A stretch of DNA of 47,590 bases from a bacterium (GCA_027624555.1 JAQBWN010000005.1:1-47590), one strand, 5' to 3'; positions 33,398 to 42,602 are shown, counted from the first letter of the stretch. A program made the numbers and translations. Notes: a model not told the origin generated them from the letters alone.

Positions 33398-35356
33398 ATG
33401 AACGAGCCAAAAAATAATCCTGGAAAAGAAGAAGATAGCATCTCGATGTTGCGTCGTAATTTGTATTCTAAGGATGAGTCAAATGAGTTAAAAAAACGAA
33501 CGAACGAGCTCCTAACTCCCGCGCAACCAAAAGTATTTCCTGAAGCAGTGGCACGAATGAGTCCGCCACTCATAAATATTATGGATATAAAAACAAAGCG
33601 GAGAAGAAAAATAGTTATTCGAACGATGCTTGGCGCTCTTGCGACTAGCATTTTTATTGGCGGTGTATTTCTCACGGTTTGGTATAGGGGTACGCAACAA
33701 GTTAAGCAGTCGCAAATCGGAATAGAAATAGGTGCGCCGGAACATTTTACCGCAGGGAGCGAATTTACTTACAATCTTGTAGTTAGGAATACGAGTAAAG
33801 TAGACTGGGGCTCCGTGGATGTCACACTCACTACGCCGACAGGATTTTCGTATGAATCTTCTAGTCCCGAAGGGAAACCAAGTGACCAAAACATATCAGT
33901 ATCACTACCACCTCTTTTAGAAAATGAAAGCTCAACATTTACGGTTACGGGAAGGTTGGTTGGAGAAGAAGGTTCAAGTGCGCTTTCTCGCGTAGAAGTA
34001 CGGGTAAGTCCGAAGAATTTTCCAAAAGAAAGAATTGTGCAATCAAAAACAACTACAACGCTCATTTCTGCAATTCCACTCGAGGTTTCTATAGAGGCAG
34101 GCTCAAATGCTGCAGTAGGCGAGCGCATTGCAGCCGTTATTCATATTCGGAATCTGAGTGACACAAAAATTACGGGTGCGCTCTTGAGGCTTACGCCAAC
34201 GCCTGGCATGCAGCTCGCGGTCGAAGATACGGGATTTAGTGCGGAGTTTTCAGTGGTTGATTCTTTTTGGAGGCTTCCCGACATTCAGCCACTCGATGAA
34301 GTGGTGCGATATTCTGTGTTATACGTAACGGGAAATTCTGGTGACCAAAGAGAGCTTTCTATTGCAGTAACGCAAGATCAAAAAAATCAAACATTTACCC
34401 TTCGTAAAATCTCTCATGTAGTTTCAGTTACCTCTGCCCAAATTTCGGTAGCACAAACATTTAATAACGATACGAGTGGAAAGTTAGTAATTGGTGCGGG
34501 TGCACGCGTAGATGGTGCTATTGAATATAAAAATACAGGTACAAACGGTTTAACAGACGCCATTGTAAAAGTGAAGTTTGAAGGAACGGGTCTTGATGCT
34601 TCTTCTATTACACTTAATTCTGGCGCATATGACCCCACAGCAAACACTATTACATGGACTGCTGCTTCAGTACCTACACTCAAGCGTATTCTTCCGGGAG
34701 CAAGTGGAAAAATTACCTATTCATTTAACACGCTTCCGTATGATAAATTCCCACTTGTCCCGAACGGAAAAAACCAACAACTCATCGCGTCTGCATCGCT
34801 AGACAGTCCGGATTTACCAAAGCCAACCGGGCAAATTCGCCAGGTAGTATCAGGCAGATTTTTCATGCCGATTTCTACGGATGTTTTGATGGGAATAGAT
34901 GCATTTTATGATGACGGTAGGTTGGGAATTACTAGTACAGGCCCGCTGCCTCCCAAAGTTGGAGAACAAACAACGTATACCCTCCGTACCAGAGTTGGGT
35001 CATCTTTAAACGATATTGAGAATGCGAAAGTTACAATTATATTGCCGGATGGCGTTTCGTATACGAATAGTTCATATAAAACGGCAGGAGATATTGAATT
35101 TAATGATCGTACTAATACGTTTGTATGGACGATTCCGCTTCTCGAAGGACTTACCGGCAGGTCTGTTCCGCTCCATGAACTTGATATGCAAATTGCAATT
35201 ACTCCCGGAGCAAATGTTCGTGGGAAGGTTGTACCGTTTGTCCAAAACATTCAATTCACTGGAACAGATTCGTTTGCAGACATACCTTTGCAGGCGGGTG
35301 TAACGGATGTACCAACAACGCGAAGCGCTGATAGCAAGAACGGAGACGTGGAGTAG
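33398..35356 (+). CDS. Large anchored surface protein with Ig-like repeats
   Basis: 652 residues. A charged cytoplasmic segment (1-71) precedes one membrane helix (about 72-94, flanked by KTKRRRK), then about 550 outer residues in several beta-sandwich units of DUF11/CARDB type: EFTYNLVVRNTSKVDWGSVDV, AAVIHIRNLSDTKITGALL, GAIEYKNTGTNGLTDAIVKV and YTLRTRVGSSLNDIENAKVTI. It would reach out from the membrane as a stalk; partner unknown. TATACT (33384-33389) is 8 nt before the ATG. tgt starts at the base after its stop. Confidence 0.7.
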   Translation: MNEPKNNPGKEEDSISMLRRNLYSKDESNELKKRTNELLTPAQPKVFPEAVARMSPPLINIMDIKTKRRRKIVIRTMLGALATSIFIGGVFLTVWYRGTQQVKQSQIGIEIGAPEHFTAGSEFTYNLVVRNTSKVDWGSVDVTLTTPTGFSYESSSPEGKPSDQNISVSLPPLLENESSTFTVTGRLVGEEGSSALSRVEVRVSPKNFPKERIVQSKTTTTLISAIPLEVSIEAGSNAAVGERIAAVIHIRNLSDTKITGALLRLTPTPGMQLAVEDTGFSAEFSVVDSFWRLPDIQPLDEVVRYSVLYVTGNSGDQRELSIAVTQDQKNQTFTLRKISHVVSVTSAQISVAQTFNNDTSGKLVIGAGARVDGAIEYKNTGTNGLTDAIVKVKFEGTGLDASSITLNSGAYDPTANTITWTAASVPTLKRILPGASGKITYSFNTLPYDKFPLVPNGKNQQLIASASLDSPDLPKPTGQIRQVVSGRFFMPISTDVLMGIDAFYDDGRLGITSTGPLPPKVGEQTTYTLRTRVGSSLNDIENAKVTIILPDGVSYTNSSYKTAGDIEFNDRTNTFVWTIPLLEGLTGRSVPLHELDMQIAITPGANVRGKVVPFVQNIQFTGTDSFADIPLQAGVTDVPTTRSADSKNGDVE

Positions 35357-36490
35357 ATGTTTAGCTTTCACATAAAGAAAAAACTTAACAAAGCGAGGCT
35401 CTCCGAGCTTACTACCCCTCATGGGAAGATTCCTGGGCCGTTTTTTCAGTTTGTCGCAACACAAGGTGCTATTCGTGGACAAGTGATGAGTGAAGATATG
35501 GAGGCGCTAGGAGCAGATATTATGTTGGCAAATACGTATCATCTTCACCTCAGGCCGGGTGAAGATGTTATTCAACAAGCGGGCAATCTGCATGGCTTTA
35601 TGCAGTGGGATAAGCCTCTTACCACGGATTCTGGCGGGTATCAGGTATTTAGTTTAGGGAAACATGTAAAAATAGACTCGGACGGCGTAACATTCCAAAG
35701 CCCGCTGGATGGAAATAGCCACCGGTTTACTCCTGAAATTACGATGCAAATACAGGCAAAATTAGGGCCCGATATCGTAATGCCACTTGATGTATGTACG
35801 CCGTTTTCTGCCTCTAAGGAGGATGTAGAAAAGGCTATAAACTTATCTACTGCATGGGCTAAGCGCTGCATCGAAGAACAAATTCGCTTACAAAGTCCGC
35901 AATGTTTATATGGAATTATTCAGGGTGGCGTGTATCCAGAGTTGCGCGAACAAGCTGCGCAGAAATTACGCAACATAGGATTTTTTGGATATAGCATTGG
36001 CGGAGAGTTGCAAGAAAAGGGGAAAAAAGAGATTAAAAAAATAGTTGCAATAACGGTTGCTCAAATACCAGAAGATGCACCGCGATACCTCATGGGATAC
36101 GGAAAGCCGGAAGACATTGTAGAAGCCGTTCGATTAGGAATAGATCAGTTTGATTGTGTGTTACCAATTCGTAATGCTCGTCATGGGCAAGTATTTTCCA
36201 AGTTACATACAGAAGAACTTGCTCGATGTCTGCAAAATCCGGACTATCCTATAGACCCGAAAAAATTGTATACAGTAATAGATATTACAAAGTCTGCATT
36301 TGCAAATGATGAAACGGTTTTTGCGCCAAATAACCCGGTGATTACAAAGCCGTACACGCATTCCTATGTTCATCATTTAATGCGTGCCGAAGCGCCTTCT
36401 GGCATGCGCCTGGCGGTACTTGCGAATATTCATTTTTACGTTGAGCTCATGAAAAGTATACGGGAGATAATCGCGGAAAAAGGAGTATAA
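35357..36490 (+). CDS. tgt: tRNA-guanine transglycosylase without the zinc ligands
   Basis: 377 residues. Tgt exchanges G34 for queuine or preQ1 in tRNAs with GUN anticodons. Present: LANTYHLHLRPG, TTDSGGYQVFSLG (general base Asp), GIIQGGVYPELR, GYSIGGEL and FDCVLPIRNARHG (nucleophile Asp region). The C-terminal C-x-C-x-x-C...H zinc site is missing: in the aligned stretch NNPVITKPYTHSYVHHL there is no cysteine, and the late His is replaced (LANIHFY). An extra segment (about residues 305-325) precedes it. The fold could be held another way; activity is uncertain. Confidence 0.85.
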   Translation: MFSFHIKKKLNKARLSELTTPHGKIPGPFFQFVATQGAIRGQVMSEDMEALGADIMLANTYHLHLRPGEDVIQQAGNLHGFMQWDKPLTTDSGGYQVFSLGKHVKIDSDGVTFQSPLDGNSHRFTPEITMQIQAKLGPDIVMPLDVCTPFSASKEDVEKAINLSTAWAKRCIEEQIRLQSPQCLYGIIQGGVYPELREQAAQKLRNIGFFGYSIGGELQEKGKKEIKKIVAITVAQIPEDAPRYLMGYGKPEDIVEAVRLGIDQFDCVLPIRNARHGQVFSKLHTEELARCLQNPDYPIDPKKLYTVIDITKSAFANDETVFAPNNPVITKPYTHSYVHHLMRAEAPSGMRLAVLANIHFYVELMKSIREIIAEKGV

Positions 36491-36497
36491 TGTAAGT

Positions 36498-36912
36498 ATG
36501 GGACTTTTATCGTCACTCTTTTTTGGGGAAGGGAAGAAAAAAAGAAGAGCGCATGAAGCGTGCTGCTCAGGGGCAGGGGGTTGTTGGAAATATTCTCGGT
36601 ACTAGCCCGTATATGAAACAATGGGGTAGAGAAAAGCGTGAAATTATGGAACAATATGACAAAAAAGAGATATCAATTAGGAAACAGCTGAGACGGGAAG
36701 ATATAGACATTGCGCGGGGGCTTGCGAAGGATCGGGGTCGGTACCAGCGGAAGATGGGTCCTGAAAAGGGTGAAAAATATTAAGGAGAACATGAACGGGA
36801 TGAGTGGCGAAAAATCCAACGCGAACGTGACAGAGAACTTGTTATAAGAGAGTTGGAAAGAAACGAAGCCATCCGAAATATTCAAAAAAATATAAAACAG
36901 TGGAAGGAGTGA
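36498..36912 (+). pseudogene. Broken gene for a charged, helical protein (one frameshift, one in-frame stop)
   Basis: Starts at the ATG 36498, 6 nt after a perfect TATAAT (36486-36491): MGLLSSLFFGEGKKK. In the A-run at 36537-36543 the frame must shift by one base to continue as EERMKRAAQGQGVVGNILG and on to EKGEKY, where a TAA (36781-36783) interrupts. The same frame then continues without a break for 42 codons, GEHERDEWRKIQRERDREL to KQWKE, ending at TGA 36910-36912. The whole would be a highly charged coiled-coil-like protein of about 137 residues. Sequencing error in the A-run is possible for the first lesion but not easily for the second. Confidence 0.6.
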
Positions 36913-36913
36913 T

Positions 36914-36954
36914 TAGCTTGTAGCTTCGTTAGCTTCACTAGCTTCGTTAGCTTA
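36914..36954. repeat. Direct array of the 9-nt unit AGCTTCGTT
   Basis: TAGCTTGTAGCTTCGTTAGC, then AGCTTCACT, AGCTTCGTT and AGCTTATT, all in one direction, starting 2 bp after the TGA of the broken gene. Same unit as the inverted array at 18556-18657. Confidence 0.75.
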
Positions 36955-36975
36955 TTTGATATAGTCTTATTTTAT

Positions 36976-38289
36976 ATGAAATCTGCAGTATCTATGGACA
37001 CAATTGTAAATCTCGCCAAGCGGCGTGGTTTTGTATTTGCCGGGTCTGAGATATACGGCGGGCTTGCGAATAGCTGGGACTACGGCCCACTTGGTGTTGA
37101 GCTTAAAAACAATATAAAACAGGCTTGGTGGAAGAAATTTGTGACATCCCGTCTCGATATGGTTGGTATAGATGGCGCTCTTATTATGAATCCCAAAGTG
37201 TGGGAAGCAAGTGGCCACGTGGCAACGTTTACGGATCCGCTTGTGGAATGCAAAAGTTGTCATGAAAGATATAGATCAGATCAAATAGATGTAGCAAAGC
37301 CGTGCCAAAAATGTGGCAATAAAGGGACGTTTACAGAGCCGGCTGCATTTAATTTAATGTTGAAAACATTTTTAGGGCCCAAAGAAGACGCAACTGCTGC
37401 TGCATATATGCGTCCGGAAACGGCTCAGGCGATGTTTGTGGATTTTAATCAAGTGCTTACAAGTAGCCGGAAGCGCGTACCATTTGGTATTGCTCAAATT
37501 GGTCACGCGTTTAGAAACGAAATTACTCCGGGCAACTTTATTTTTCGTACAAGAGAGTTTGATATTATGGAGTTTGAATATTTTGTACATGTTAATGAAT
37601 GGGAAAAGCATTTTGCGTATTGGTTGGAACAGATGCATGAGTGGATTGCAGAGTGCGGAATAGATGCAGAAAAATCACATGATTTAGAAGTTTCCGCAGA
37701 AGACAGGGCGCATTATTCCAAGAGGACGGTAGATATTGAATTTGATTTTCCGTTCGGTCGCAAAGAATTATATGGACTCGCGTACAGGGGCGATTTTGAT
37801 TTAAAAAATCATAGCCAACATTCTGGAAAGGAACTTGTATACACAGACCCTATTACAAACGAAAAATATATTCCCCATGTTATAGAACCTACGTTTGGGC
37901 TTGATAGAACGTTTTTAGCAGTATTGCTTTCGGCGTATGACGAAGAAATGGGCGAAGATGGTGAAAAACGTGTAGTACTTCGCCTGAAGCCGCATTTAGC
38001 CCCAGTTAAAGTCGCTATATTGCCGTTAATGAAAAAAGAAGAATTAGTACATATTGCGAAGCCGTTGGCGGAAAAATTAGCAAAGAACTTTGCCGTTGAA
38101 TATGACGAAACGCAATCTATCGGAAAGCGGTATAGAAGGCAAGATGAAATCGGAACGCCGTACTGCGTGACGGTGGATTATGATTCTTTGGAAGACAAAG
38201 CAGTTACCGTGCGCGAGCGAGACTCTATGAAACAGGAACGAATTTCACTTGAAAAATTACCGGAATATCTGAAAGAACGAGTGGGGTAG
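36976..38289 (+). CDS. glyS: Glycyl-tRNA synthetase, dimeric (eukaryote-like) type
   Basis: 437 residues, class II. Motif 1 region SEIYGGLANSWDYGPLG, motif 2 FRNEITPGNFIFRTREF, motif 3 PHVIEPTFGLDRTFLAVL. A small CxxC...CxxC zinc insert (ECKSCHERY, then PCQKCGNKG, residues 93-117) and a C-terminal anticodon-binding domain (VKVAILPLMKKEEL...) complete it. It is the alpha2 enzyme, not the alpha2beta2 type. TATAGT (36960-36965) lies 10 nt before the ATG. Confidence 0.96.
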   Translation: MKSAVSMDTIVNLAKRRGFVFAGSEIYGGLANSWDYGPLGVELKNNIKQAWWKKFVTSRLDMVGIDGALIMNPKVWEASGHVATFTDPLVECKSCHERYRSDQIDVAKPCQKCGNKGTFTEPAAFNLMLKTFLGPKEDATAAAYMRPETAQAMFVDFNQVLTSSRKRVPFGIAQIGHAFRNEITPGNFIFRTREFDIMEFEYFVHVNEWEKHFAYWLEQMHEWIAECGIDAEKSHDLEVSAEDRAHYSKRTVDIEFDFPFGRKELYGLAYRGDFDLKNHSQHSGKELVYTDPITNEKYIPHVIEPTFGLDRTFLAVLLSAYDEEMGEDGEKRVVLRLKPHLAPVKVAILPLMKKEELVHIAKPLAEKLAKNFAVEYDETQSIGKRYRRQDEIGTPYCVTVDYDSLEDKAVTVRERDSMKQERISLEKLPEYLKERVG

Positions 38290-38301
38290 CGATCGCAGCG
38301 T

Positions 38302-38327
38302 CTCCTCCCCTTTTCAAGGGGGAGAGG
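38302..38327. repeat. CTCCTCCCC/GGGGGAGAGG palindrome after glyS
   Basis: Hairpin starting 12 bp after the stop; resembles the C-rich/G-rich family but with a TTTTCAA centre. A half-copy (GCCTCCTCCCCTTT) is at 46571-46584. Confidence 0.5.
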
Positions 38328-38378
38328 CTTTACGGGCGAATGCTTTTCTTTTTTGTACTTATTCTGTACTGTATCTGT

Positions 38379-39656
38379 ATGTCACAATTTCCACTCATAC
38401 AAAAAACATTAGTTTCGGGTCTTCGAACAATTATTATGCCACGGGAGCAAATGGCTTCCGCAACAATTTTAGTGTTAATAGGCGTAGGCTCTCGCTACGA
38501 AACGCCCAAGCAATCTGGGCTTTCGCATTTCTTAGAACATATGTTTTTTAAAGGAACAGAAAATCGCCCAACTACGAAAGAAATAGCAGAAGCAATTGAT
38601 AACGTGGGTGGAGAATTTAATGCATTTACTACAGAGGAGTTTACAGGATATTATGTAAAGGTTGCGGCTGAACATATTGAGCGAGGTGCAGATGTGGTCT
38701 CAGATATTTTGCTACGGCCACTGTTCCCGGTAGAAGAAATTGAACGCGAGCGCGGAGTTATTCAGGAAGAAATTAAAATGTATACAGACAATCCAATGCG
38801 CCATATTAACAATCTTTGGCAGAAAGTGATGTTTGGGGAGCATCCACTTGGAAAACGAGTAGATGGGTATAAAGAAACGGTGGCGGCACTCAAACGCAAA
38901 GATTTTCTTTCTTATGTTAAGTCACATTATCATACTGGTAATGCTATAGTAGTGGTTGCGGGGAATGTCGATGTAAAGAAAACTCATAAACTTTTGGCAA
39001 AGTTGTTCAGCCCGTTAGTTGTAGGGAATGAAACAATTCCAAAAAATGCTCCGAAGAGATTACCCGTACAAAAGTTTATACACGAATATCGAAAAGACTT
39101 GGACCAAACCCACATGATGGTTGGAGTACCAGGAATTGCAGCATCAGATCCTCGAAAATACCAAGCGGAACTTTTAGCAGCTATGTTAGGTGGCGGTATG
39201 AGCAGCAGATTATTTTTGAATGTTCGCGAACGCAATGGCTTGGCATATATGGTGCGTACATCTTCTGAGTCATATACGGATACCGGAAGTTTTGTAACCC
39301 AAACAGGCGTGCGGACAGAAAAAGCATTGGACGCGCTGAAGTTGATCTTGGAAGAATACGACCGCATTATGGAAGAGGTAGTTTCTGAAGAAGAACTGCA
39401 TAAAGTAAAGCAAATGGCACGAGGCAACAGCGTACTTGATTTGGAGGAAACAAACGCACTTGCACTGTTTGCCAGTGTGCAAGAATTAACAGAGCGCGAT
39501 GTGTTGACGCCAGATGAAATGATGAAAAAAATAGATGCCGTAACACCAGAAGATATTCAAAAACTCGCACGCGAATTGCTCCAGAAAGACAAGCGCGCAT
39601 TTGCTCTCCTTGGCCCTCAAAAGTCTTCTGCTACATTTGAGAAACTGCTAAGATAG
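38379..39656 (+). CDS. M16-family zinc peptidase (processing protease)
   Basis: 425 residues from the ATG at 38379, preferred over 38340 because M16 homology begins immediately (PLIQKTLVSGLRTIIMP) and TGTACT lies 8 nt upstream. The inverted zinc motif HFLEHMFFKGT (His-x-x-Glu-His) is present, with the distal Glu in RGVIQEEIKMY about 80 residues later. The second, inactive half follows (GGGMSSRLFLNVRERNGLAY is the R/Y substrate-binding pair, near residue 270). No signal peptide, so probably cytoplasmic; such enzymes degrade peptides or process precursor proteins. Confidence 0.9.
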   Translation: MSQFPLIQKTLVSGLRTIIMPREQMASATILVLIGVGSRYETPKQSGLSHFLEHMFFKGTENRPTTKEIAEAIDNVGGEFNAFTTEEFTGYYVKVAAEHIERGADVVSDILLRPLFPVEEIERERGVIQEEIKMYTDNPMRHINNLWQKVMFGEHPLGKRVDGYKETVAALKRKDFLSYVKSHYHTGNAIVVVAGNVDVKKTHKLLAKLFSPLVVGNETIPKNAPKRLPVQKFIHEYRKDLDQTHMMVGVPGIAASDPRKYQAELLAAMLGGGMSSRLFLNVRERNGLAYMVRTSSESYTDTGSFVTQTGVRTEKALDALKLILEEYDRIMEEVVSEEELHKVKQMARGNSVLDLEETNALALFASVQELTERDVLTPDEMMKKIDAVTPEDIQKLARELLQKDKRAFALLGPQKSSATFEKLLR

Positions 39657-39673
39657 GTGTAGAATACATATAT

Positions 39674-40714
39674 ATGGCTAAGGGTACGCTTATAGATATT
39701 TCTTCGGCTACGATACTTCGCGTTATTTTGTTCGGCATCTTGTTTTGGTCACTTTTTGTATTGCGCGATGTTCTCCTGATGTTAATTGGGGCAGTTATTA
39801 TCGCATTTGCGATGGAGCCTTTGGCCCATAAGCTTCGGCAATATAATGTTCCTCGGGGAGTATCTGTTGTTGTTGTGTGTTTGTTTTTTGTTGGCGTTAT
39901 AGCCGTTGCCGTTACATTAATACTTCCGATACTCGCAGAGCAAACAATACAGCTTTCCTCCCAGCTTCCGGAAATGATACAAGGTCTTGAACAAAAATTT
40001 GGAGGATTGTTGGGGCTTAATTCTGAAGTACTAGCACCTCAACTGCAGCAGAATTTAAGTTCTTTCGGTAATAATTTAACAAACATAAGCAGTGTAGTAT
40101 TTCAGCAAACACGGTCAATTTTTTCTGGTGTTCTTTCGCTTATGTTAGTATTTATTATTGCATTTTATTTAGTAATAGAAGAAGACGCACTTAAAAAACT
40201 GTTTCGATTTATTATACCTAGTCACCATATGGCATATGTCGAACTGATGATAGATAGGATTCAGACAAAGCTTGGTAGGTGGGTGCTTGCTCAAATGTTT
40301 CTTGGGTTAGTTGTGGGGCTAGCCGTTGGTATAGGGCTTTGGGCTATTGGGGTGAAATATGCGCTTGCACTCGGACTTATTGCTGGCCTTCTTGAGGTGT
40401 TTCCTGTTATTGGACCAATAATTTCAGGAGCCCTTGGTGTTTTTATCGCGCTTTCTCAGTCGGTAATACTCGGAGTTTTTGCGTTGGTGTTGTACATCAT
40501 TATTCAGCAAACGGAAAATCATGTTCTTATTCCAAGTATTATGCGCAAAGCAACGGGGTTAAATCCACTGGTTACGTTAATTGCAGTGTTACTGGGTGGG
40601 CGGCTTGCGGGACTAACCGGAGTAATACTTTCTGTTCCTGTTGCAACAATTATTAGTATTATACTTGCAGATTTTTTCTCTACTTCAACCGGAGATGATG
40701 AACTTGCAGGGTAA
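39674..40714 (+). CDS. AI-2E family transporter (PerM-like) membrane protein
   Basis: 346 residues, about seven to eight membrane helices, with the typical pattern: two close N-terminal helices (residues 12-52), a soluble middle part (QTIQLSSQLPEMIQGLEQ), and the family signature LEVFPVIGPIISGALGVFIAL near 240 and QQTENHVLIPSIMRKATGLNP. Members export diverse small molecules; substrate unknown. TAGAAT (39660-39665) is 8 nt before the ATG. Confidence 0.87.
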   Translation: MAKGTLIDISSATILRVILFGILFWSLFVLRDVLLMLIGAVIIAFAMEPLAHKLRQYNVPRGVSVVVVCLFFVGVIAVAVTLILPILAEQTIQLSSQLPEMIQGLEQKFGGLLGLNSEVLAPQLQQNLSSFGNNLTNISSVVFQQTRSIFSGVLSLMLVFIIAFYLVIEEDALKKLFRFIIPSHHMAYVELMIDRIQTKLGRWVLAQMFLGLVVGLAVGIGLWAIGVKYALALGLIAGLLEVFPVIGPIISGALGVFIALSQSVILGVFALVLYIIIQQTENHVLIPSIMRKATGLNPLVTLIAVLLGGRLAGLTGVILSVPVATIISIILADFFSTSTGDDELAG

Positions 40715-40742
40715 CAATTTTTAACTTTTAGTATTTTTTGAT

Positions 40743-41282
40743 ATGAATGTATGGCACGACGTTTCGTACGGGGAGAATATGCCCGAAGAAGTAAATGTAA
40801 TTATTGAGATTCCGACAGGGTCACAAAACAAATATGAAATAGACAAAGACTCTGGGCTTCTCAAGCTAGACCGCGTTTTGTATTCTCCTTTTCATTATCC
40901 TGGTGATTATGGATTTATTCCACAAACGCTTGGGCAGGATAACGACCCCTTGGATGGGCTGGTGCTGGTAAACTTTCCTACATACCCGCTTACCCTGATA
41001 TCTGTTCGCCCTATTGGTGTACTCCGCATGGTAGATGGCGGCGAAGGCGACGAGAAGATTTTATGTGTGCCGGTAGATGATGTGCGGCACAGCGGTGCAA
41101 ATAAGTTATCGGACATACCCCAAGCAGTACAAGACGAAATTGCTCATTTCTTCCAAACATATAAGCAGTTAGAAAAAAAGTCAGTAGAAATAAACGGATG
41201 GGGAGATGCCGATGAGGCGAAGCAGATTATTCGAGACGGGGTTGCTCGGTATCAGGAAAAGTTTAGCGCAAAGAAAGCGTAA
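40743..41282 (+). CDS. ppa: Inorganic pyrophosphatase, family I
   Basis: 179 residues. Hydrolyses pyrophosphate with Mg. Seen: IEIPTGSQNKYEID, RVLYSPFHYPGDYGFIP and the signature DNDPLDGLV with the metal-binding aspartates, then VDGGEGDEKILCVPVDD. TAGTAT (40729-40734) is 8 nt before the ATG. The 3' end overlaps the convergent membrane-protein gene by 20 bp. Confidence 0.95.
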   Translation: MNVWHDVSYGENMPEEVNVIIEIPTGSQNKYEIDKDSGLLKLDRVLYSPFHYPGDYGFIPQTLGQDNDPLDGLVLVNFPTYPLTLISVRPIGVLRMVDGGEGDEKILCVPVDDVRHSGANKLSDIPQAVQDEIAHFFQTYKQLEKKSVEINGWGDADEAKQIIRDGVARYQEKFSAKKA

Positions 41283-41715
41283 GAATAATTGCGATAGAAC
41301 AAAAAACAATTTGCCAAAGCCCTCCAACGAGCGGGCTTGGCGTTTCCCGTTGAATGATTTCATGAAAGTGAAATATTGCTTGAATGCTTTTTGGCGACCG
41401 CTTTTGCCTATTTTTTCCCATAAAACTCCATGCTGCATGCAATATATCTGGCGCATTGCCCCCTGCAATTGCGACAAGTATAGGAATAGCAAATAGTGAG
41501 TTATCTAGAATAATATAGCTTGCAACTAATCCAGAAACTACATCCAGGCTAACAAGAAAAAACGGATACCGCTTAAAGTGGTGCGGGTAAATATTCCAGT
41601 GCAAAAACATATCAGATACCAAATGCATTAAAAATGCACCTAAAAATATGACAAATACATTCGTGAAAGCAAACCCAAACGGCAGGCTTATAATAGTATG
41701 CGAAAACGATAGCAT
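41263..41715 (-). CDS. Polytopic membrane protein, unknown
   Basis: 150 residues from the ATG at 41715; TATACT lies 8 nt before it on the minus strand, so the longer open frame up to 41898, which would enter tatD, is rejected. Four hydrophobic segments. The motif LMHLVSDMFLHWNIYPHH (His, Asp, His) resembles membrane-bound metal-dependent hydrolases of the YdjM/DUF457 type, but similarity is only at this level. Divergent from tatD. Confidence 0.6.
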   Translation of the reverse strand: MLSFSHTIISLPFGFAFTNVFVIFLGAFLMHLVSDMFLHWNIYPHHFKRYPFFLVSLDVVSGLVASYIILDNSLFAIPILVAIAGGNAPDILHAAWSFMGKNRQKRSPKSIQAIFHFHEIIQRETPSPLVGGLWQIVFCSIAIILTLSLR

Positions 41716-41745
41716 ATACGGGAAGTATATCGTATTATTCTTTTT
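41716..41745. promoter_or_regulatory. Divergent back-to-back -10 elements
   Basis: Between the two start codons are only 30 bp. They hold TATTAT (41733-41738, plus, 7 nt before tatD) and TATACT on the minus strand (8 nt before the ATG at 41715). Both transcripts would be leaderless and their -35 regions would lie in the opposite gene. Confidence 0.6.
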
Positions 41746-42582
41746 ATGATAGATAGTCACGCGCATATATTGGCACAGCAGTTTGATTCTGATCGGGAAG
41801 CGCTGATTTCTTCTGCCAAAAAAAGTGGTCTTGTCTGGATAGAAGTTGGAACTGATGTTTTGGGAAGTAAACATGCAGTTGCGTTGGCCGAGCAACATGC
41901 AAATATATTTTCATCCGTCGGCGTGCACCCGGATGATATTGCAAATATTCAAGAAGACGATTGGAATACACTCGAGGGGCTCGCGGGTAATAAAAAAGTC
42001 TGTGCAATAGGGGAAATAGGTTTTGATACGTATAGAGACGGAACTATTGCGGAACAAGAGCCAGTGCTTCGACGGTTTATTAATCTTGCACAAAAAACAA
42101 ACAAGCCAGTTATATTCCATGTGCGAAGTAAGTCTGCGAGTGGCGCGTCTGCCTCCTCAACACCAGGTGTTGGCGCGTTAACACCTGGTGTTTTCCCGGC
42201 AGACGCTCATGCTGAATTACTTCGCGTTCTTGCTTCCTACCCAACATCAGAATTACCACCGGGCGTTATCCACACATTCAGCGGAACGCAAGAACAAGCG
42301 GAGCAATACATCTCCCTTGGTATGATGATTTCTTTTTCTGGAGTTATTACATTTAAAAACGCGGGGGAGCTTCGCGAAATAGCAAAAAACATTCCACTTG
42401 AGTCTATGGTAGTTGAAACAGATTGCCCGTTTCTCACACCAGAACCGTTCAGGGGGAAACGTAACGAACCTAGCTTTGTTCGCTATGTTATAGCTCGCAT
42501 TGCAGAAATCCGAGGAGTTTCATTTGAAGAAATAGAACAAGCAACGCATCAGAATGCAAAAAAACTATTTGCACTTGACTAG
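41746..42582 (+). CDS. tatD: TatD-family metal-dependent deoxyribonuclease
   Basis: 278 residues. TIM-barrel hydrolase with DSHAHI (His-x-His), GEIGFDTY (Glu), VIFHVR (His), IHTFSG (His) and ETDCPFLTPEP (Asp). TatD proteins act as 3'-5' exonucleases in DNA repair or RNA quality control. Between HVR and DAHAELLRVL, which are adjacent in the family, 25 extra residues are inserted (SKSASGASASSTPGVGALTP and on). They are encoded by a nearly perfect palindrome, so a DNA element has been inserted in frame. Confidence 0.9.
   Translation: MIDSHAHILAQQFDSDREALISSAKKSGLVWIEVGTDVLGSKHAVALAEQHANIFSSVGVHPDDIANIQEDDWNTLEGLAGNKKVCAIGEIGFDTYRDGTIAEQEPVLRRFINLAQKTNKPVIFHVRSKSASGASASSTPGVGALTPGVFPADAHAELLRVLASYPTSELPPGVIHTFSGTQEQAEQYISLGMMISFSGVITFKNAGELREIAKNIPLESMVVETDCPFLTPEPFRGKRNEPSFVRYVIARIAEIRGVSFEEIEQATHQNAKKLFALD
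42127..42201. repeat. In-frame palindromic insertion in tatD
   Basis: 75 bp. Outer arms GCGTCTGCC (42145-42153) and GGCAGACGC (42198-42206, running into the gene), inner arms AACACCAGGTGTT (42159-42171) and AACACCTGGTGTT (42180-42192). Length is a multiple of three and no stop is introduced. Confidence 0.8.
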
Positions 42583-42602
42583 ATACATTATAGGACTATA
42601 TT
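42575..42602 (+). promoter_or_regulatory. Classical promoter in the 3' end of tatD
   Basis: TTGACT (42575-42580), 16 bp, TATATT (42597-42602). The -35 box overlaps the tatD stop codon. It serves the small basic-protein gene at 42648. Confidence 0.6.
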
